A program made the position numbers and the translations under genes. Below the pieces are notes generated by a model. It worked only from the letters and a program-made list of their open reading frames with translations. It was not told the origin of the DNA and did not search any database. A stretch of DNA of 64,000 bases from Streptacidiphilus jiangxiensis (lineage in GTDB: Bacteria > Actinomycetota > Actinomycetes > Streptomycetales > Streptomycetaceae): positions 124,001 through 188,000 of the forward strand of contig NZ_FOAZ01000001.1 of NCBI RefSeq assembly GCF_900109465.1. The letters run 5' to 3'. This document shows positions 24,769-33,932 of this stretch, piece after piece (within the stretch, counting starts at the first letter, position 1; the number at the start of each line of letters is the position of its first letter).

Positions 24769-26232
24769 TCAGACCTCCCCGTTCTCTTCCGGCCGTACGG
24801 GGTCGAGATCCAGCCACGCGCCACGGCTGAGCGGCAGTCCACTGAGGCCCTCCGGGCCGGTCCTGACGGCCAGGACCTGGTTGACACCGATCCGGTTCTC
24901 CTCGAAGGCCAGCGCCGAGGCGGCCATGTAGAGGCGCCACACCCGGGCCCGGCCCAGCCCCGCCAGCTTGACCGCCTGCGTCCACTCCTCCTGCAGGTTG
25001 GTCACCCACCGCCGCAGCGTCAGCGCGTAGTGCTCGCGCAGCGACTCCACGTCGCGGACCTCGAAGCCCGCCCCCTCCAGCGCCGCGACCGTGCTGCCGA
25101 TCGGCGCCAGTTCGCCGTCGGGGAAGACGTAGGCGGCGATGAACGGGCTCAGCCGGTACGCCTCCCCGCGGGCGTCGGGACGCCGGGCGATCTGGTGGTT
25201 CAGCAGCCTTCCGCCCGGCCGCAGCAGGCCGTACAGCGTCCGCGCGTACCGCCGGTACATGGCCGAGCCCACGTGCTCGGCCATCCCGATGCTGGAGATC
25301 GCGTCGAACGGGCCGTCATCGATCTCGCGGTAGTCCTGCAGCCGGACCTCCAGCCGGTCCGTCAACCCGGCCTCCGCGATCCGCTCCCGGGCCAGCCGCG
25401 CCTGCTCGGCGGAGAGCGTCACACCCACCCCGCGGACACCGTAGTGCTGGGCGGCGTGCAGCAGCATCGAGCCCCAACCGCAGCCCACGTCGAGCAGCCG
25501 GGCGTCCGGGCCCAGCCGGTGCAGCCCGAGCTTGCGGCAGACCAGGTCCAGCTTGGCCTTCTGGGCCGCCTCCAGCGTGGTCGTCCCCGGCGGCCAGTAG
25601 GCGCACGAGTAGACCATCGACGAGCCCAGCACCAGGCGGTAGAAGTCGTTGCCGACGTCGTAGTGGTGACTGATCGCCGCCCGGTCGCGGCGCAGCGTGT
25701 GCACCGGCCCGCGGGTGTGCCGCATCTCCTCCGGCGGGATCGGCGGACGCGGCCCGAGCGCGCCCAGACGCGCGGCCGTGGCGACCATCCGGCGTGTGTC
25801 CGGGCCGAACAGGGCCCGTGGGTTGCCCGGGGTGAGCGCCGATTTCAGGTCGAAAGGCCGCAGGGACAGCTCGGGCCGTTGCTCGGTCAGCCGGCCGATG
25901 CGGCGCAGCAGCTCGTACAGGCCGGTCAGGTCGGCGCGGTCCGGGTCGTCCGGGTCGTCCGGGTTGTCGTCGTCGCCGTCGCCGTCGTCGGCGTGGGTCG
26001 GGTCGCCGTCCTCGTCGGGCAGCGTGATCGCACCGGACACGTAGGCGCGGGCCAGGCCGAGCTCGTTCGGCGCCCAGAGCAGGTGCCGGAGCGCACGGCG
26101 GTCGGTCAGCGCCATCAGCGGCGCGTCGGCCGGACCGGCCTCGGAGCCGTCCCAGGTGCGGACGCGGAACGGGGGCTCCTCGCCGAGCAGCTCGGTCAGC
26201 AGGGTGTACAGGTCATGGGCACTGTCGCTCAT
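24769..26232 (-). CDS. cfa: Cyclopropane-fatty-acyl-phospholipid synthase
   Basis: 487 residues from the ATG at 26232, chosen over the GTG three bases upstream because GAGGAG is correctly spaced for it. The SAM-dependent methyltransferase domain contains HHYDVGNDFYRLVLGSSMVYSCAYW (near residues 190-214), the SAM motif LDVGCGWGS and MAEHVG. A DUF7800-like N-terminal region precedes it. The enzyme adds a methylene across a double bond of membrane lipids, or methylates it as in tuberculostearate synthesis. An acidic Asp/Pro tract (about residues 80-99) is encoded by short tandem repeats and is not a family feature. Confidence 0.9.
   Translation of the reverse strand: MSDSAHDLYTLLTELLGEEPPFRVRTWDGSEAGPADAPLMALTDRRALRHLLWAPNELGLARAYVSGAITLPDEDGDPTHADDGDGDDDNPDDPDDPDRADLTGLYELLRRIGRLTEQRPELSLRPFDLKSALTPGNPRALFGPDTRRMVATAARLGALGPRPPIPPEEMRHTRGPVHTLRRDRAAISHHYDVGNDFYRLVLGSSMVYSCAYWPPGTTTLEAAQKAKLDLVCRKLGLHRLGPDARLLDVGCGWGSMLLHAAQHYGVRGVGVTLSAEQARLARERIAEAGLTDRLEVRLQDYREIDDGPFDAISSIGMAEHVGSAMYRRYARTLYGLLRPGGRLLNHQIARRPDARGEAYRLSPFIAAYVFPDGELAPIGSTVAALEGAGFEVRDVESLREHYALTLRRWVTNLQEEWTQAVKLAGLGRARVWRLYMAASALAFEENRIGVNQVLAVRTGPEGLSGLPLSRGAWLDLDPVRPEENGEV
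25939..26003. repeat. Short tandem repeats inside the cfa-like gene
   Basis: Repeats of a 9-bp unit (GTCCGGGTC) followed by GTC/GCC triplets encode an Asp/Pro-rich linker (DDPDDPDR on the coding strand). The number of units is a multiple of three bases, so the frame is kept. Confidence 0.6.
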
Positions 26233-26572
26233 CACGACTCCTCGAGGATCGTCAGGCCGCTCGAAGGTGGTGCGGGAGGTTGGTGCAAGTGGGTGGTGCA
26301 GGCCGTGCCGGGTGTACCGAAGGTTGTTGCATCCACCAATCTAGATCGCATGTGCCCCGTCGTCGTGGATTCACACGGTCCCGACGGCGCGTCGCGGATT
26401 CCCAGGCCGGGCCGTGTGGTTGCCGGACTGTGGCGTGATTGTGGCGAGGGTGTGGCTGATGTCCCTCCCGGCGGGTTGGCCTGGGGGGCGTCCGGACATG
26501 GAGAATCAGTGCTGCGCCTGTCCTGCTCTCCTGCCGGCGGCGCTGACGACCCAACGGGGAGGTGCTGAGGAC
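26233..26572. promoter_or_regulatory. Divergent promoter region, cfa / Ser-Thr kinase
   Basis: About 340 bp without a supported gene. A less GC-rich patch (about 26320-26350, with AATCTAGATCGCATG) is the likeliest promoter zone. No copy of the 21-bp palindrome is present. Confidence 0.45.
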
Positions 26573-29266
26573 GTGGACCAGCTGACGGCGCACGATCCCA
26601 GACGGATCGGGCCCTTCGAGGTGCTGGGCCGGCTCGGCGCGGGCGGAATGGGCTTGGTCTACCTGGCGCGTTCGGCGGCAGGCCGCCGGGTCGCCATCAA
26701 GACGGTCCGTGCGGAGCTGGCCGAGGACCAGCTCTTCCGGGTCCGTTTCGCCCGCGAGATCGCGGCGGCACGCACGGTCAGCGGCTTCTACACCGCCGCG
26801 GTCGTCGACGCCGACGCCGACGCGGCCGTGCCGTGGCTCGCCACCGCGTACATTCCGGCGCCCTCGCTGGAGGACCTGGTCACCGAGGCCGGGCCGCTTC
26901 CCGTCGCCACGGTGCGCTGGCTGATCGCCGGCATCGCGGAGGCGCTGCAGTCCATCCACGCGGCCAACCTGGTCCACCGCGACCTCAAGCCCTCCAACGT
27001 GCTGATCACGGAGGACGGCCCGCGTGTGATCGACTTCGGCATCGCGGCGGGCGTCTCGCACACCCGCCTCACGATGACCAACGTCGCCGTGGGCACCCCC
27101 GCCTACATGTCGCCCGAGCAGGCGCGCGACAGCCGTGGCGTCAAGGGCTCCTCCGACGTGTTCTCGCTCGGCTCGCTGACGGTCTTCGCCGCCACCGGCC
27201 ATCCTCCGTACCACGGGGCCAACCCCGTGGAGACGGTGTTCATGCTGCTCCGCGAGGCCCCGGACCTCGCCGGGCTCCCGGAGGAGCTGGCCCCCCTGGT
27301 CCGCGCCTGCATGCGTACCGCGCCCGAGCGACGCCCGCTCCCGGAGGAGATCGCCGCCGAGCTCGCACCGCACCTCTACGGTTCCGGTGACGGCAGCGGG
27401 GACGACGCGGGGGAGTACTTGCCCCCGGCGGCCCTGGCGCTGATCGAGCGCATGAAGGGCAAGCGCACGCCGCCCCCGCCGCCGTTCCAGCCGCAGCCCC
27501 CGCGCCAGCCGTCGGCGGGGCAGGTGCCGCAGGGCGGCGGCTTCCCGGGGCAGGGGCAGGGGCAGGGGCAGGGGCACGTTCACGCCGGTGGCGGTGCCGG
27601 TGGTGGTGGCGGTGGTGCCGGCGGCGGTCAGATGCAGGGCGGGCCGGACCCGTACGGTCGCCACGGCGGCTCCGCGCCGCTCGGGCCCGTTCCGCCGGTC
27701 GGTCAGCCGGTTCCGCCGGTCGGTCAGCCGGGGCAGCAGCCCGGCTACCCCGGCCACGTGGCAGGGCTCCCCGCCGCCGAAGGCGGGCCCGCGCCCGTCG
27801 GCGGGCGGCACGCCGCGCCCGTGCCGGGCACGCCGCCCGAGGCGGCGACGACCGCGCGACCCGTCGTGCACCTGCCCGGTGTGGCCGCGCCGATAGGGCC
27901 AGGCGTCCGCCTGCCCGCCCATCCGTCGTCCGAGCCCGTGGCACCGCCCACGACGGGCTGGGTCCGCCACGGCGGCTCCCACGCCGCGCCGGGCGTGCCG
28001 GCGGCCTCGGGCGCACCAGCCGTGCCCGCCGTCCCGGCGCCTGCGCAGCCGACCCCCTCGCACGCGTCCGCCCCGTCGGCACCCGCCGTTCCCCCGGAGC
28101 GACCGGGACCCGGGCCGGTGTCCGTCCCCGGGTCCGTGCCGGGGTCGGATCCGGGAGCGGTTCCGGGGGCGGACACACCGTGGCGCCCGTGGCGTTTCCG
28201 CATGTCCCACGACGTGTGGGGCTCGCCGGTCGTCTCGGACGGTGCGCTCTACGTCACCAGCTTCGGCGTCCACGCCCTCGACATCGCCAGCGGCCGCCGC
28301 CGCTTCCGCACCGAGAGCGTCGCCTGGGCCCTCGCCGTCGCAGACGGCCGGGTCCACGCTGCCGACGGCCCGAACCTCTTCACCCTGCAGGCCGCCGACG
28401 GCGCCGAACGCTGGCGCGTCGCCCTCGACGGCTGGACGTACACCCTCGACGCCGCCGGCGGCGCCCTCGTGGCCGGCACCCGCGGCGGCGGCGTCCACGT
28501 GCGCTCCGCGATCGACGGCAGCGAGATGTGGCAGGCCCGGGACGCCCAGCAGGCCTACGAGAACCCGGCCTCCGGCCCGTGCGTGATCGGCGACTCGGTC
28601 TACTACTACGGCGGCGGGTGCCTACGGTCCGTCGAGTTGACGACGGGTCAGCCCCAGTGGGCACTGCCGCTCGGCGAGGACGTCCCCTCCCGCCCGGTGC
28701 TCCACCGCGGTGTGCTCCTGCTATGCAGCGGCACCCGCGTCTACGCGGTGGACGAGCAGACCGGCGCGGAGCGGTGGCGCTTCGACGCCCCGGTGGTGCT
28801 GTTCACCTCACCGGCCGTCAGCGAGCACGGGGTCTTCGTCGCCGACTACCTCGGCACCGTCTTCGCTCTGGACCCGGCCACCGGCGGCGTCCGCTGGCAC
28901 GCCCGCACCGGCGGGCGGCAGGGCGCGGAGCCCGTCGTGGTGGCCGAGGACAGCGTCCTGGTCGGCAGCGGCGACACGGCGTACGCCTTCGACGCCCGCA
29001 CGGGCGCGGAGCGCTGGCGTTATGCGGCCCGTGCGGAGCTCGCCGGAGTCCCGGCCGCGGCCGACGGCCTGGTCCACCTCGGCAGCCGGGACCACTCCCT
29101 GCACACCCTCGAGCTCGCCACGGGCCGCCTGCGCTGGAAGCTCGACACCGGCGGCGAGATCACCGGCCCCCCGGTCACGGCCGACGGCCGCGTCTTCGCG
29201 TGCAGCAAGGACCACTGCGTCTACGCCCTCGACGCCGCCCGCGGTACGGCGACGACGAGGGAGTAG
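26573..29266 (+). CDS. Serine/threonine protein kinase with C-terminal PQQ-type beta-propeller
   Basis: 897 residues from the GTG at 26573 (GGGGAGG upstream). The N-terminal Hanks-type kinase (16-265) has LGAGGMGLVYLA, K42, HRDLKPSN (H135-D137), DFG at 154 and MSPEQA. A Gly/Pro/Gln-rich linker follows (about 285-540). The C-terminal part consists of repeated beta-propeller blades (LDIASGRRRFRTE, LDPATGGVRWHART, FDARTGAERWRYA-like). No membrane helix is visible between the domains, unlike PknD- or PknB-type receptors, so the propeller is likely cytoplasmic and may select protein partners. Confidence 0.9.
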   Translation: MDQLTAHDPRRIGPFEVLGRLGAGGMGLVYLARSAAGRRVAIKTVRAELAEDQLFRVRFAREIAAARTVSGFYTAAVVDADADAAVPWLATAYIPAPSLEDLVTEAGPLPVATVRWLIAGIAEALQSIHAANLVHRDLKPSNVLITEDGPRVIDFGIAAGVSHTRLTMTNVAVGTPAYMSPEQARDSRGVKGSSDVFSLGSLTVFAATGHPPYHGANPVETVFMLLREAPDLAGLPEELAPLVRACMRTAPERRPLPEEIAAELAPHLYGSGDGSGDDAGEYLPPAALALIERMKGKRTPPPPPFQPQPPRQPSAGQVPQGGGFPGQGQGQGQGHVHAGGGAGGGGGGAGGGQMQGGPDPYGRHGGSAPLGPVPPVGQPVPPVGQPGQQPGYPGHVAGLPAAEGGPAPVGGRHAAPVPGTPPEAATTARPVVHLPGVAAPIGPGVRLPAHPSSEPVAPPTTGWVRHGGSHAAPGVPAASGAPAVPAVPAPAQPTPSHASAPSAPAVPPERPGPGPVSVPGSVPGSDPGAVPGADTPWRPWRFRMSHDVWGSPVVSDGALYVTSFGVHALDIASGRRRFRTESVAWALAVADGRVHAADGPNLFTLQAADGAERWRVALDGWTYTLDAAGGALVAGTRGGGVHVRSAIDGSEMWQARDAQQAYENPASGPCVIGDSVYYYGGGCLRSVELTTGQPQWALPLGEDVPSRPVLHRGVLLLCSGTRVYAVDEQTGAERWRFDAPVVLFTSPAVSEHGVFVADYLGTVFALDPATGGVRWHARTGGRQGAEPVVVAEDSVLVGSGDTAYAFDARTGAERWRYAARAELAGVPAAADGLVHLGSRDHSLHTLELATGRLRWKLDTGGEITGPPVTADGRVFACSKDHCVYALDAARGTATTRE

Positions 29267-29825
29267 CCCACGGGCCGGGCCTCCCCAGGAGGCCCGGCCC
29301 GTCCGCCCGTCGTCGACACGCCCCGTCGGCGGGTCCCGCCGCGGATACGTCCGGCAGCCCGGGTCCCGCCGACTCTCGCCGATACGTCCGGCAGGCCGGG
29401 GCCCGCCGCCCTCGTCCAGCGCCGGGTCCCGTCGACACGTCGTCCCGCCGCCGGGTCCCGCCCGGCGTGGCGGCTCGGTGAGCCTTCAGCGCCGCGCTCC
29501 GGCGCGCCCGAGGCCATGGTCGGCGGCTTGGCGGGGCCGGTGGGCCGAGCGCCCCGCCGTCGGCGTGCACCGTTGAGGTACCGGCGGGAAGCCCGGCACG
29601 GGCTCCGGCATGCGTGGGCGGGCTAGCGGCTCCGGCAGGGGTTCTGCCGGATCTGTACCGCCCGTGCGTCCCGCGCGCCCGCCGACTTGCCCGCGCGGGC
29701 CTGAGGCCCTGGGGGCCGCCGCGTCGCAGGCACGCGTCGCAGACACGGGAGCGGGGCGCAGAACGGTCCCTGCGCCCCGATCAGTGCGCGGAGAGCAGCG
29801 CGCGGAGTGCACGCGCGGCCGCGCG
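29267..29825. other. Large gap with GC-rich imperfect repeats
   Basis: After the terminator hairpin, a pair of direct repeats (GATACGTCCGGCAG followed by CCCGGGTCCCGCCG-like sequence, about 29344-29371 and 29381-29409) and several copies of GGGTCCCG occur. Open frames here lack domain similarity and look like composition artefacts. I see no gene. Confidence 0.55.
29271..29301 (+). terminator. Terminator of the kinase gene
   Basis: 14-bp perfect stem CGGGCCGGGCCTCC / GGAGGCCCGGCCCG with a 3-nt loop, 4 bp after the stop codon. Confidence 0.75.
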
Positions 29826-30800
29826 TCAGGGGGCCGGGTGCCGCAGGCGCCAGCCGGCCCACGCGGAGGCGATCATCTCGCGCACGTCGAAACGCGCCTT
29901 CCAGCCCAGCTCCTGGGCGATCAGCTCGGCCGAGGCGACCACCCGCGCCGGGTCCCCGGCGCGCCGCGGGGTGACCTCGCCGGTCGCGTCCAGGCCGGTG
30001 ACCTCGCCGATGACGTCCAGCATCTGCTGAACGGAGACGCCCTCGCCGCGACCGATGTTGAGGATCAGGTCGGTGCCGTCGGGGTCGTCGGTCAGCCGCC
30101 GCACCGCGGCGACGTGCGCCTCCGCCACGTCCGCGACGTGGATGTAGTCGCGGATGCAGGTGCCGTCGGGCGTGGGGTAGTCCGCACCGAAGACGCGCGG
30201 CGCCTCACCGGCGTCCAAGCGCTCGAAGACCATCGGGACGAGGTTGAAGACACCAGGGTCGCCCAGCTCCGGCGTCGCCGCACCGGCCACGTTGAAGTAG
30301 CGCAGCGAGACCGTGCCCATGCCGTGCGCGCGGCCCGTCGCGCGGACCAGCCACTCGCCGACGAGCTTGGTCTCGCCGTAGGGGCTCATCGGACGGCAGG
30401 GCGTCTCCTCGGTGACCAGGTCGACGTCCGGCATGCCGTAGACCGCCGCCGAGGAGGACAGCAGGAAGCGACGCACACCGGCCTCCGCCGCCGCCTCCAG
30501 GACGACGCGCAGGCCCTCGACGTTCTCGCGGTAGTACCAGAGCGGCTTCTCGACCGACTCGCCGACCTGCTTCTTTGCGGCGATGTGGAGCACGCCGGTG
30601 ACGGCGTGCTCACGCAGCACGGACGCGAGCAGCGGCTGGTCCAGGGTCGAACCCTGCACCAGCGGAACGCCCTGCGGCAGCCGCGCCTGGTCGCCCGTGC
30701 TGAGGTCGTCGAGGACGACCACGCCGTGGCCGGCCTCGACCATCGCGCGGACAACGTGTGCTCCGATGTAGCCGGCACCGCCGGTGACAAGCCAAGTCAT
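29826..30800 (-). CDS. galE: UDP-glucose 4-epimerase
   Basis: 324 residues, an extended SDR with the NAD motif TGGAGYIGAHV (about 6-16), the SSSAAVYG strand containing the catalytic Ser, and the YGETK catalytic pair. It also has the substrate-binding YFNVAGA segment and the PRRAGDPA loop, all in the spacing of bacterial GalE. It interconverts UDP-glucose and UDP-galactose for glycan synthesis. A glycosyltransferase gene of the DPM1 type lies 90 bp upstream on the same strand, so the two may form a transcription unit. Confidence 0.95.
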   Translation of the reverse strand: MTWLVTGGAGYIGAHVVRAMVEAGHGVVVLDDLSTGDQARLPQGVPLVQGSTLDQPLLASVLREHAVTGVLHIAAKKQVGESVEKPLWYYRENVEGLRVVLEAAAEAGVRRFLLSSSAAVYGMPDVDLVTEETPCRPMSPYGETKLVGEWLVRATGRAHGMGTVSLRYFNVAGAATPELGDPGVFNLVPMVFERLDAGEAPRVFGADYPTPDGTCIRDYIHVADVAEAHVAAVRRLTDDPDGTDLILNIGRGEGVSVQQMLDVIGEVTGLDATGEVTPRRAGDPARVVASAELIAQELGWKARFDVREMIASAWAGWRLRHPAP

Positions 30801-30890
30801 GCCGCCACTCTAGCGACGCCCTTCCGATGTGCGCGTAGGGTGACGACCCGACTGCGGCCCGCTACGGTCCGACCGCTCCCGCTCGGCTGC

Positions 30891-31664
30891 CTACTTGCTG
30901 CGGGAACGCAGCCGCAGACGCCACGGCACGAGTGCCGACTCCAGCTGCACGCCGAAGCTCATCTTCGACTCGCCCGCGCGCCGCTCCTCGAAGCGGATCG
31001 GGATCTCCAGCGCGCTGAAGCCCTTGTGGACGGCGCGGAACTTGAGCTCGACCTGGAAGCTGTAACCGGCGCTCTCCAGCGAGGCGAGGTCGACCGCGTG
31101 CAGCGCCTCCGCGCTCCACAGGTTGAAACCCGCGGTGATGTCGCGGACGCGGGTCGACAGGATCGTGCCGGCATAGGCGTTGGCCCAGCGCGACAGCAGG
31201 CGACGGTGCCAGCCCCACTCGTCGGCGAGCTCGCCGCCCGGGACGTAGCGGCTGCCGACGACCACGCCGGCGCCGGTGGAGAGGGCCGTGCCGAGCATCT
31301 GCGGGATGGCGAGCGCGGGGTGGCTGCCGTCGGCGTCCATCTGGACGACGTACTGGGCGCCCTCCTCGACGGCCAGCGACATACCGGCGGCGTAGGCCTT
31401 GCCCAGGCCGTCCTTGCCCTTGCGGTGCAGCACGCTGATGCGCGACCGGCCGTTGAGGGTGTGGCGCTCGGCCAGCTTCTCTGCCAGCTCGCCCGTGCCG
31501 TCGGGGCTGCTGTCGTCGACGACCTTCAGGTGCAGGCCGGGCAGGGGCAGCGCCATGACCTGCTCGACCGTCGCCTCCAGGCTGCCGATCTCGTTGTAGG
31601 TCGGCATGACGACCGTCACGGGCGTGTCGGCCCAGTCGTCGGGCAGCGCGGCGGGGATGGTCAC
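30891..31664 (-). CDS. Polyprenol-phosphate mannose synthase-like glycosyltransferase (GT2, DPM1 type)
   Basis: The GTG at 31664 is chosen for its CAGGAG at 5-bp spacing, giving 257 residues that open VTIPAALPDDW. GT2 motifs are TVVMPTYNEIGSLEATV (about 15-31), VVDDSSPDGTGELA (about 48-61) and the metal-binding QMDADGSHP (about 107-115). There is no C-terminal membrane domain, as in DPM1-type catalytic subunits of actinobacteria that transfer mannose from GDP-mannose to polyprenyl phosphate for protein O-mannosylation and cell-envelope glycans. Upstream of galE in the same direction. Confidence 0.9.
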   Translation of the reverse strand: MTIPAALPDDWADTPVTVVMPTYNEIGSLEATVEQVMALPLPGLHLKVVDDSSPDGTGELAEKLAERHTLNGRSRISVLHRKGKDGLGKAYAAGMSLAVEEGAQYVVQMDADGSHPALAIPQMLGTALSTGAGVVVGSRYVPGGELADEWGWHRRLLSRWANAYAGTILSTRVRDITAGFNLWSAEALHAVDLASLESAGYSFQVELKFRAVHKGFSALEIPIRFEERRAGESKMSFGVQLESALVPWRLRLRSRSK

Positions 31665-32031
31665 GATGACTCCTGGTCCAGATTGCGGGGTCCGGCCGTG
31701 CATGCGCGGGGACAGGCTCGGACGACGTTGCACTGTAGTAGATGGAAGCAGACGTGCGGTGATGGTGCGGGGGAGTTCACCGCCGCGAAACGCACTGTTC
31801 CCAGGCCAGGAGTGACTGCTTCGGATTCACCCGGACGGACGACCACGCCGCGCCGCTGTCATTGACCTTCCCCGTCGTGGACGTCCTACTCCCGCCGGGT
31901 CCGCCCGCCCACCCCTCCATCCGCCGGCAGGACCGCCTGACGATCACCCACCGGCCGCCCACCTGCCGCCCGCCGGTCACCCGGCAGGCACCCGTCGGTC
32001 GCCCGCTGATCAGCCGCTCGTCAGCCGCCAC
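31665..32031. other. Gap of about 370 bp upstream of the DPM1-type gene
   Basis: The promoter of the glycosyltransferase should lie in the first 120 bp, where base composition is more balanced (around 31725-31760). The remainder is C-rich and contains no gene, strong hairpin or operator I recognise. Confidence 0.5.
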
Positions 32032-32493
32032 TCATCCGCCGCACAGCGCCCAGCGCACCACCGTGACCTCGGGCGTGACCGCCTGGAAGACCGCCTGGAC
32101 CGGCGCGCCGATGCGCAGCCGCTGCGGCGGAACCGAGTTCCACGGTGCATTGGGCCGCCGGACCGAGCCGGTCAGCGTGCCGACCAGACGTATGTGCGGG
32201 TCCTCCTCCAGCTCCACGACCGCCACGGGGTAGGGGGCCCGCTCCGCGTAGGCGGGCAGCAGCGGTGGGTGGGCGACGACGTAGGACCACAGGCGCCCAC
32301 GTCCCGACATCAACTGCCACTCGTCGGTGAAGCTGCCGCAGTGCGGGCAGCAGGGGCGCGGCGGGAAGCGCAGCCGCCCGCACTCCGCGCAGGCCTGGAC
32401 GCGCAGCTCGCCCTGGCGGGCGTAGGCCCAGAACGGCTCGCCGTCGTCGTCGGGCCACGGCAGCAGCAGCCCCTCGGCGGTCAGGGTGTCCAT
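32032..32493 (-). CDS. DUF35 zinc-ribbon/OB-fold protein
   Basis: 153 residues with the zinc ribbon CAECGRLRFPPRPCCPHC (C-x2-C-x12-C-x2-C, about 36-54) and an OB fold (WSYVVAHPPLLPAY). The N-terminal segment WPDDDGEPFWAYARQGELRVQ is the helical hairpin used to dock to thiolases. It lies downstream of the thiolase gene at 32650-33792 on the same strand, separated by a repetitive 156-bp spacer. This thiolase-DUF35 order matches pairs known to act as one complex in archaeal and steroid pathways. The last base of the coding region is 18 bp from the C-rich gap. Confidence 0.88.
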   Translation of the reverse strand: MDTLTAEGLLLPWPDDDGEPFWAYARQGELRVQACAECGRLRFPPRPCCPHCGSFTDEWQLMSGRGRLWSYVVAHPPLLPAYAERAPYPVAVVELEEDPHIRLVGTLTGSVRRPNAPWNSVPPQRLRIGAPVQAVFQAVTPEVTVVRWALCGG

Positions 32494-32519
32494 CTCGCAG
32501 CCTCCAGGTGCTCCGGGCC

Positions 32520-32632
32520 GGTCGGTCGGATCGCTCGGCTCGCTCGGATCGGTTCGCTCGCTCGGATCGGTTCGCTGGTTCCGTCGGCTCGGATCGGTTC
32601 GGTTCTGTTCGGTTCGGCGGTCGGTCCGGCCG
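32520..32632. repeat. TCGG-rich tandem repeat between thiolase and DUF35 genes
   Basis: Three copies of GCTCGGATCGGTTCG (32542-32556, 32560-32574, 32587-32601) plus shorter TCGGTTCGG units. The tract occupies most of the spacer between two otherwise operonic genes. Confidence 0.7.
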
Positions 32633-32649
32633 ATGACAGGTGCCCGTCG

Positions 32650-33792
32650 TCAGACGCGCAGCAGCACGGCCGAGGTCGGCACGCCCTCGCCTGCGGTGAC
32701 CAGGCAGGTTGCCGCGTCGGGCACCTGCGCCGTGGAAATGCCGCGCAACTGCTTGACGCCCTCGTTGATCAGGTTGAAGCCGTGCACATAGCCCTCGGAG
32801 AGCCCGCCGCCGCCGGTGTTGATCGGCAGCCGCCCGCCCAGTTCGAGCGCGCCGCCCTCGGTGAAGGCCGCGCCCTCGCCGCGCCCACAGAAGCCGTAGC
32901 CCTCCAGGGAGAGCGGGATGAGGGGGGTGAAGGCGTCGTAGATCTGGGCGACGTCGACGTCTCCGGGGCCGAAGTCGGCGGTCTTCCACAGCTGTCGGGC
33001 GGCCGTCCAGGCGGGACCGGTCAGCGGGTCGTCGTTCCAGTAGTTGACCATCCCGTGGTGCTGCGCGGGCAGGCCCTGGGCGACCGAGTGGATGTAGACG
33101 GGCCGTTGGCGGCAGTCGCGGGCGCGCTCCGCGCTGACCACGACGCAGGCGAGGGCGCCGTCCGTCTCCAGGCAGTTGTCGTAGAGGCAGAGCGGTTCGC
33201 TGATCCAGCGGGCGTCCATGTACAGCTCGCGGGTGAGCGGGCGGTCGTACATGATCGCGTCGGGGTTCTGGTTGGCACGGTTGCGGCAGGCCAGTGCGAC
33301 GTTGAACAGGTGGTCCCGGGTGGCGCCGTACTCGTGCATGTAGCGGCGGGCCAGCATGGCGATCTCGTCCGCGGGCCGCAGCAGCCCGAAGGGGCGGGTC
33401 CACTGCGCGGGCGTGGGCAGCTGCTGTGTCGTGTTGGTCCAGGGACGCTTGCCGCTGCCGCGTTTGCGGCTGCGCCAGGCGACGCCGACGCTGGCCTGGC
33501 CGGTGGCGACGGCCATGGCCAGGTGGGCGACGGTGGCGCAGGAACCGCCGCCACCGAAGCCGATCCGGGAGAAGAAGGTGACGTCGCCCGCGCCGATGGC
33601 CTTGGCGAGCTCGACCTCGTCGGTCTCCTCCATGGTGTAGGAGGCGAGGGCGTCGACCTCGTGGGGCTCGATCCCGGCGTCGTCCAGGGCAGCGAGCACG
33701 GCCCGGCAGGCGAGCGCCTTCTCGGACTCCTCGAGATGTTTGGCGAAGCGGGTCTGGCCGATGCCGACGATGGCCGTGCGGTCCCTGAGCAT
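32650..33792 (-). CDS. Thiolase-family protein, Ltp2-like
   Basis: 380 residues from the ATG at 33792 (CGGGAGCC upstream, protein begins MLRDRTAIVGIGQTRF); an in-frame ATG at 33846 would add 18 residues unrelated to the family. The N-terminal loop is GGGGSCATVAHLA. The C-terminal loop is NTGGGGLSEGYVHGFN, where the GHP of true thiolases is replaced by EGYVHG, a feature I associate with Ltp2-type steroid retro-aldolases that use tyrosine residues. A DUF35 gene lies downstream. The probable role is carbon-carbon cleavage of a beta-hydroxy- or beta-keto-acyl-CoA; a plain acetyl-transferase cannot be excluded. Confidence 0.87.
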   Translation of the reverse strand: MLRDRTAIVGIGQTRFAKHLEESEKALACRAVLAALDDAGIEPHEVDALASYTMEETDEVELAKAIGAGDVTFFSRIGFGGGGSCATVAHLAMAVATGQASVGVAWRSRKRGSGKRPWTNTTQQLPTPAQWTRPFGLLRPADEIAMLARRYMHEYGATRDHLFNVALACRNRANQNPDAIMYDRPLTRELYMDARWISEPLCLYDNCLETDGALACVVVSAERARDCRQRPVYIHSVAQGLPAQHHGMVNYWNDDPLTGPAWTAARQLWKTADFGPGDVDVAQIYDAFTPLIPLSLEGYGFCGRGEGAAFTEGGALELGGRLPINTGGGGLSEGYVHGFNLINEGVKQLRGISTAQVPDAATCLVTAGEGVPTSAVLLRV

Positions 33793-33871
33793 GGGCGGCT
33801 CCCGGAGTGCGAGTGCTCCTACAAGGCTGGAACAGGGCTGGGCCACGGAGGCGGTGGGCCACAGGGAAGAT

Positions 33872-33892
33872 CTTCTGACGTACCGTCAGAAT
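33872..33892. promoter_or_regulatory. Palindromic operator, copy near the Ltp2-like gene
   Basis: CTTCTGACGTACCGTCAGAAT; inner TTCTGACG(TAC)CGTCAGAA is a perfect inverted repeat. It is 79 bp upstream of the preferred thiolase start. Confidence 0.82.
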
Positions 33893-33932
33893 AGGGCGCC
33901 CGCCTCCCTTCCGGGAAGTCCGCCGTCAGCCT

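Noticed and set aside
29610-31865. Long plus-strand frame opposite galE and the DPM1-type gene
   Set aside because: Antisense shadow; the minus-strand proteins have complete active sites.
33793-33846. Longer N-terminus of the Ltp2-like thiolase (start at 33846)
   Set aside because: The extra 18 residues are outside the family and the ATG at 33792 has GGGAG upstream and a typical MLRDRTAIVGIG beginning.
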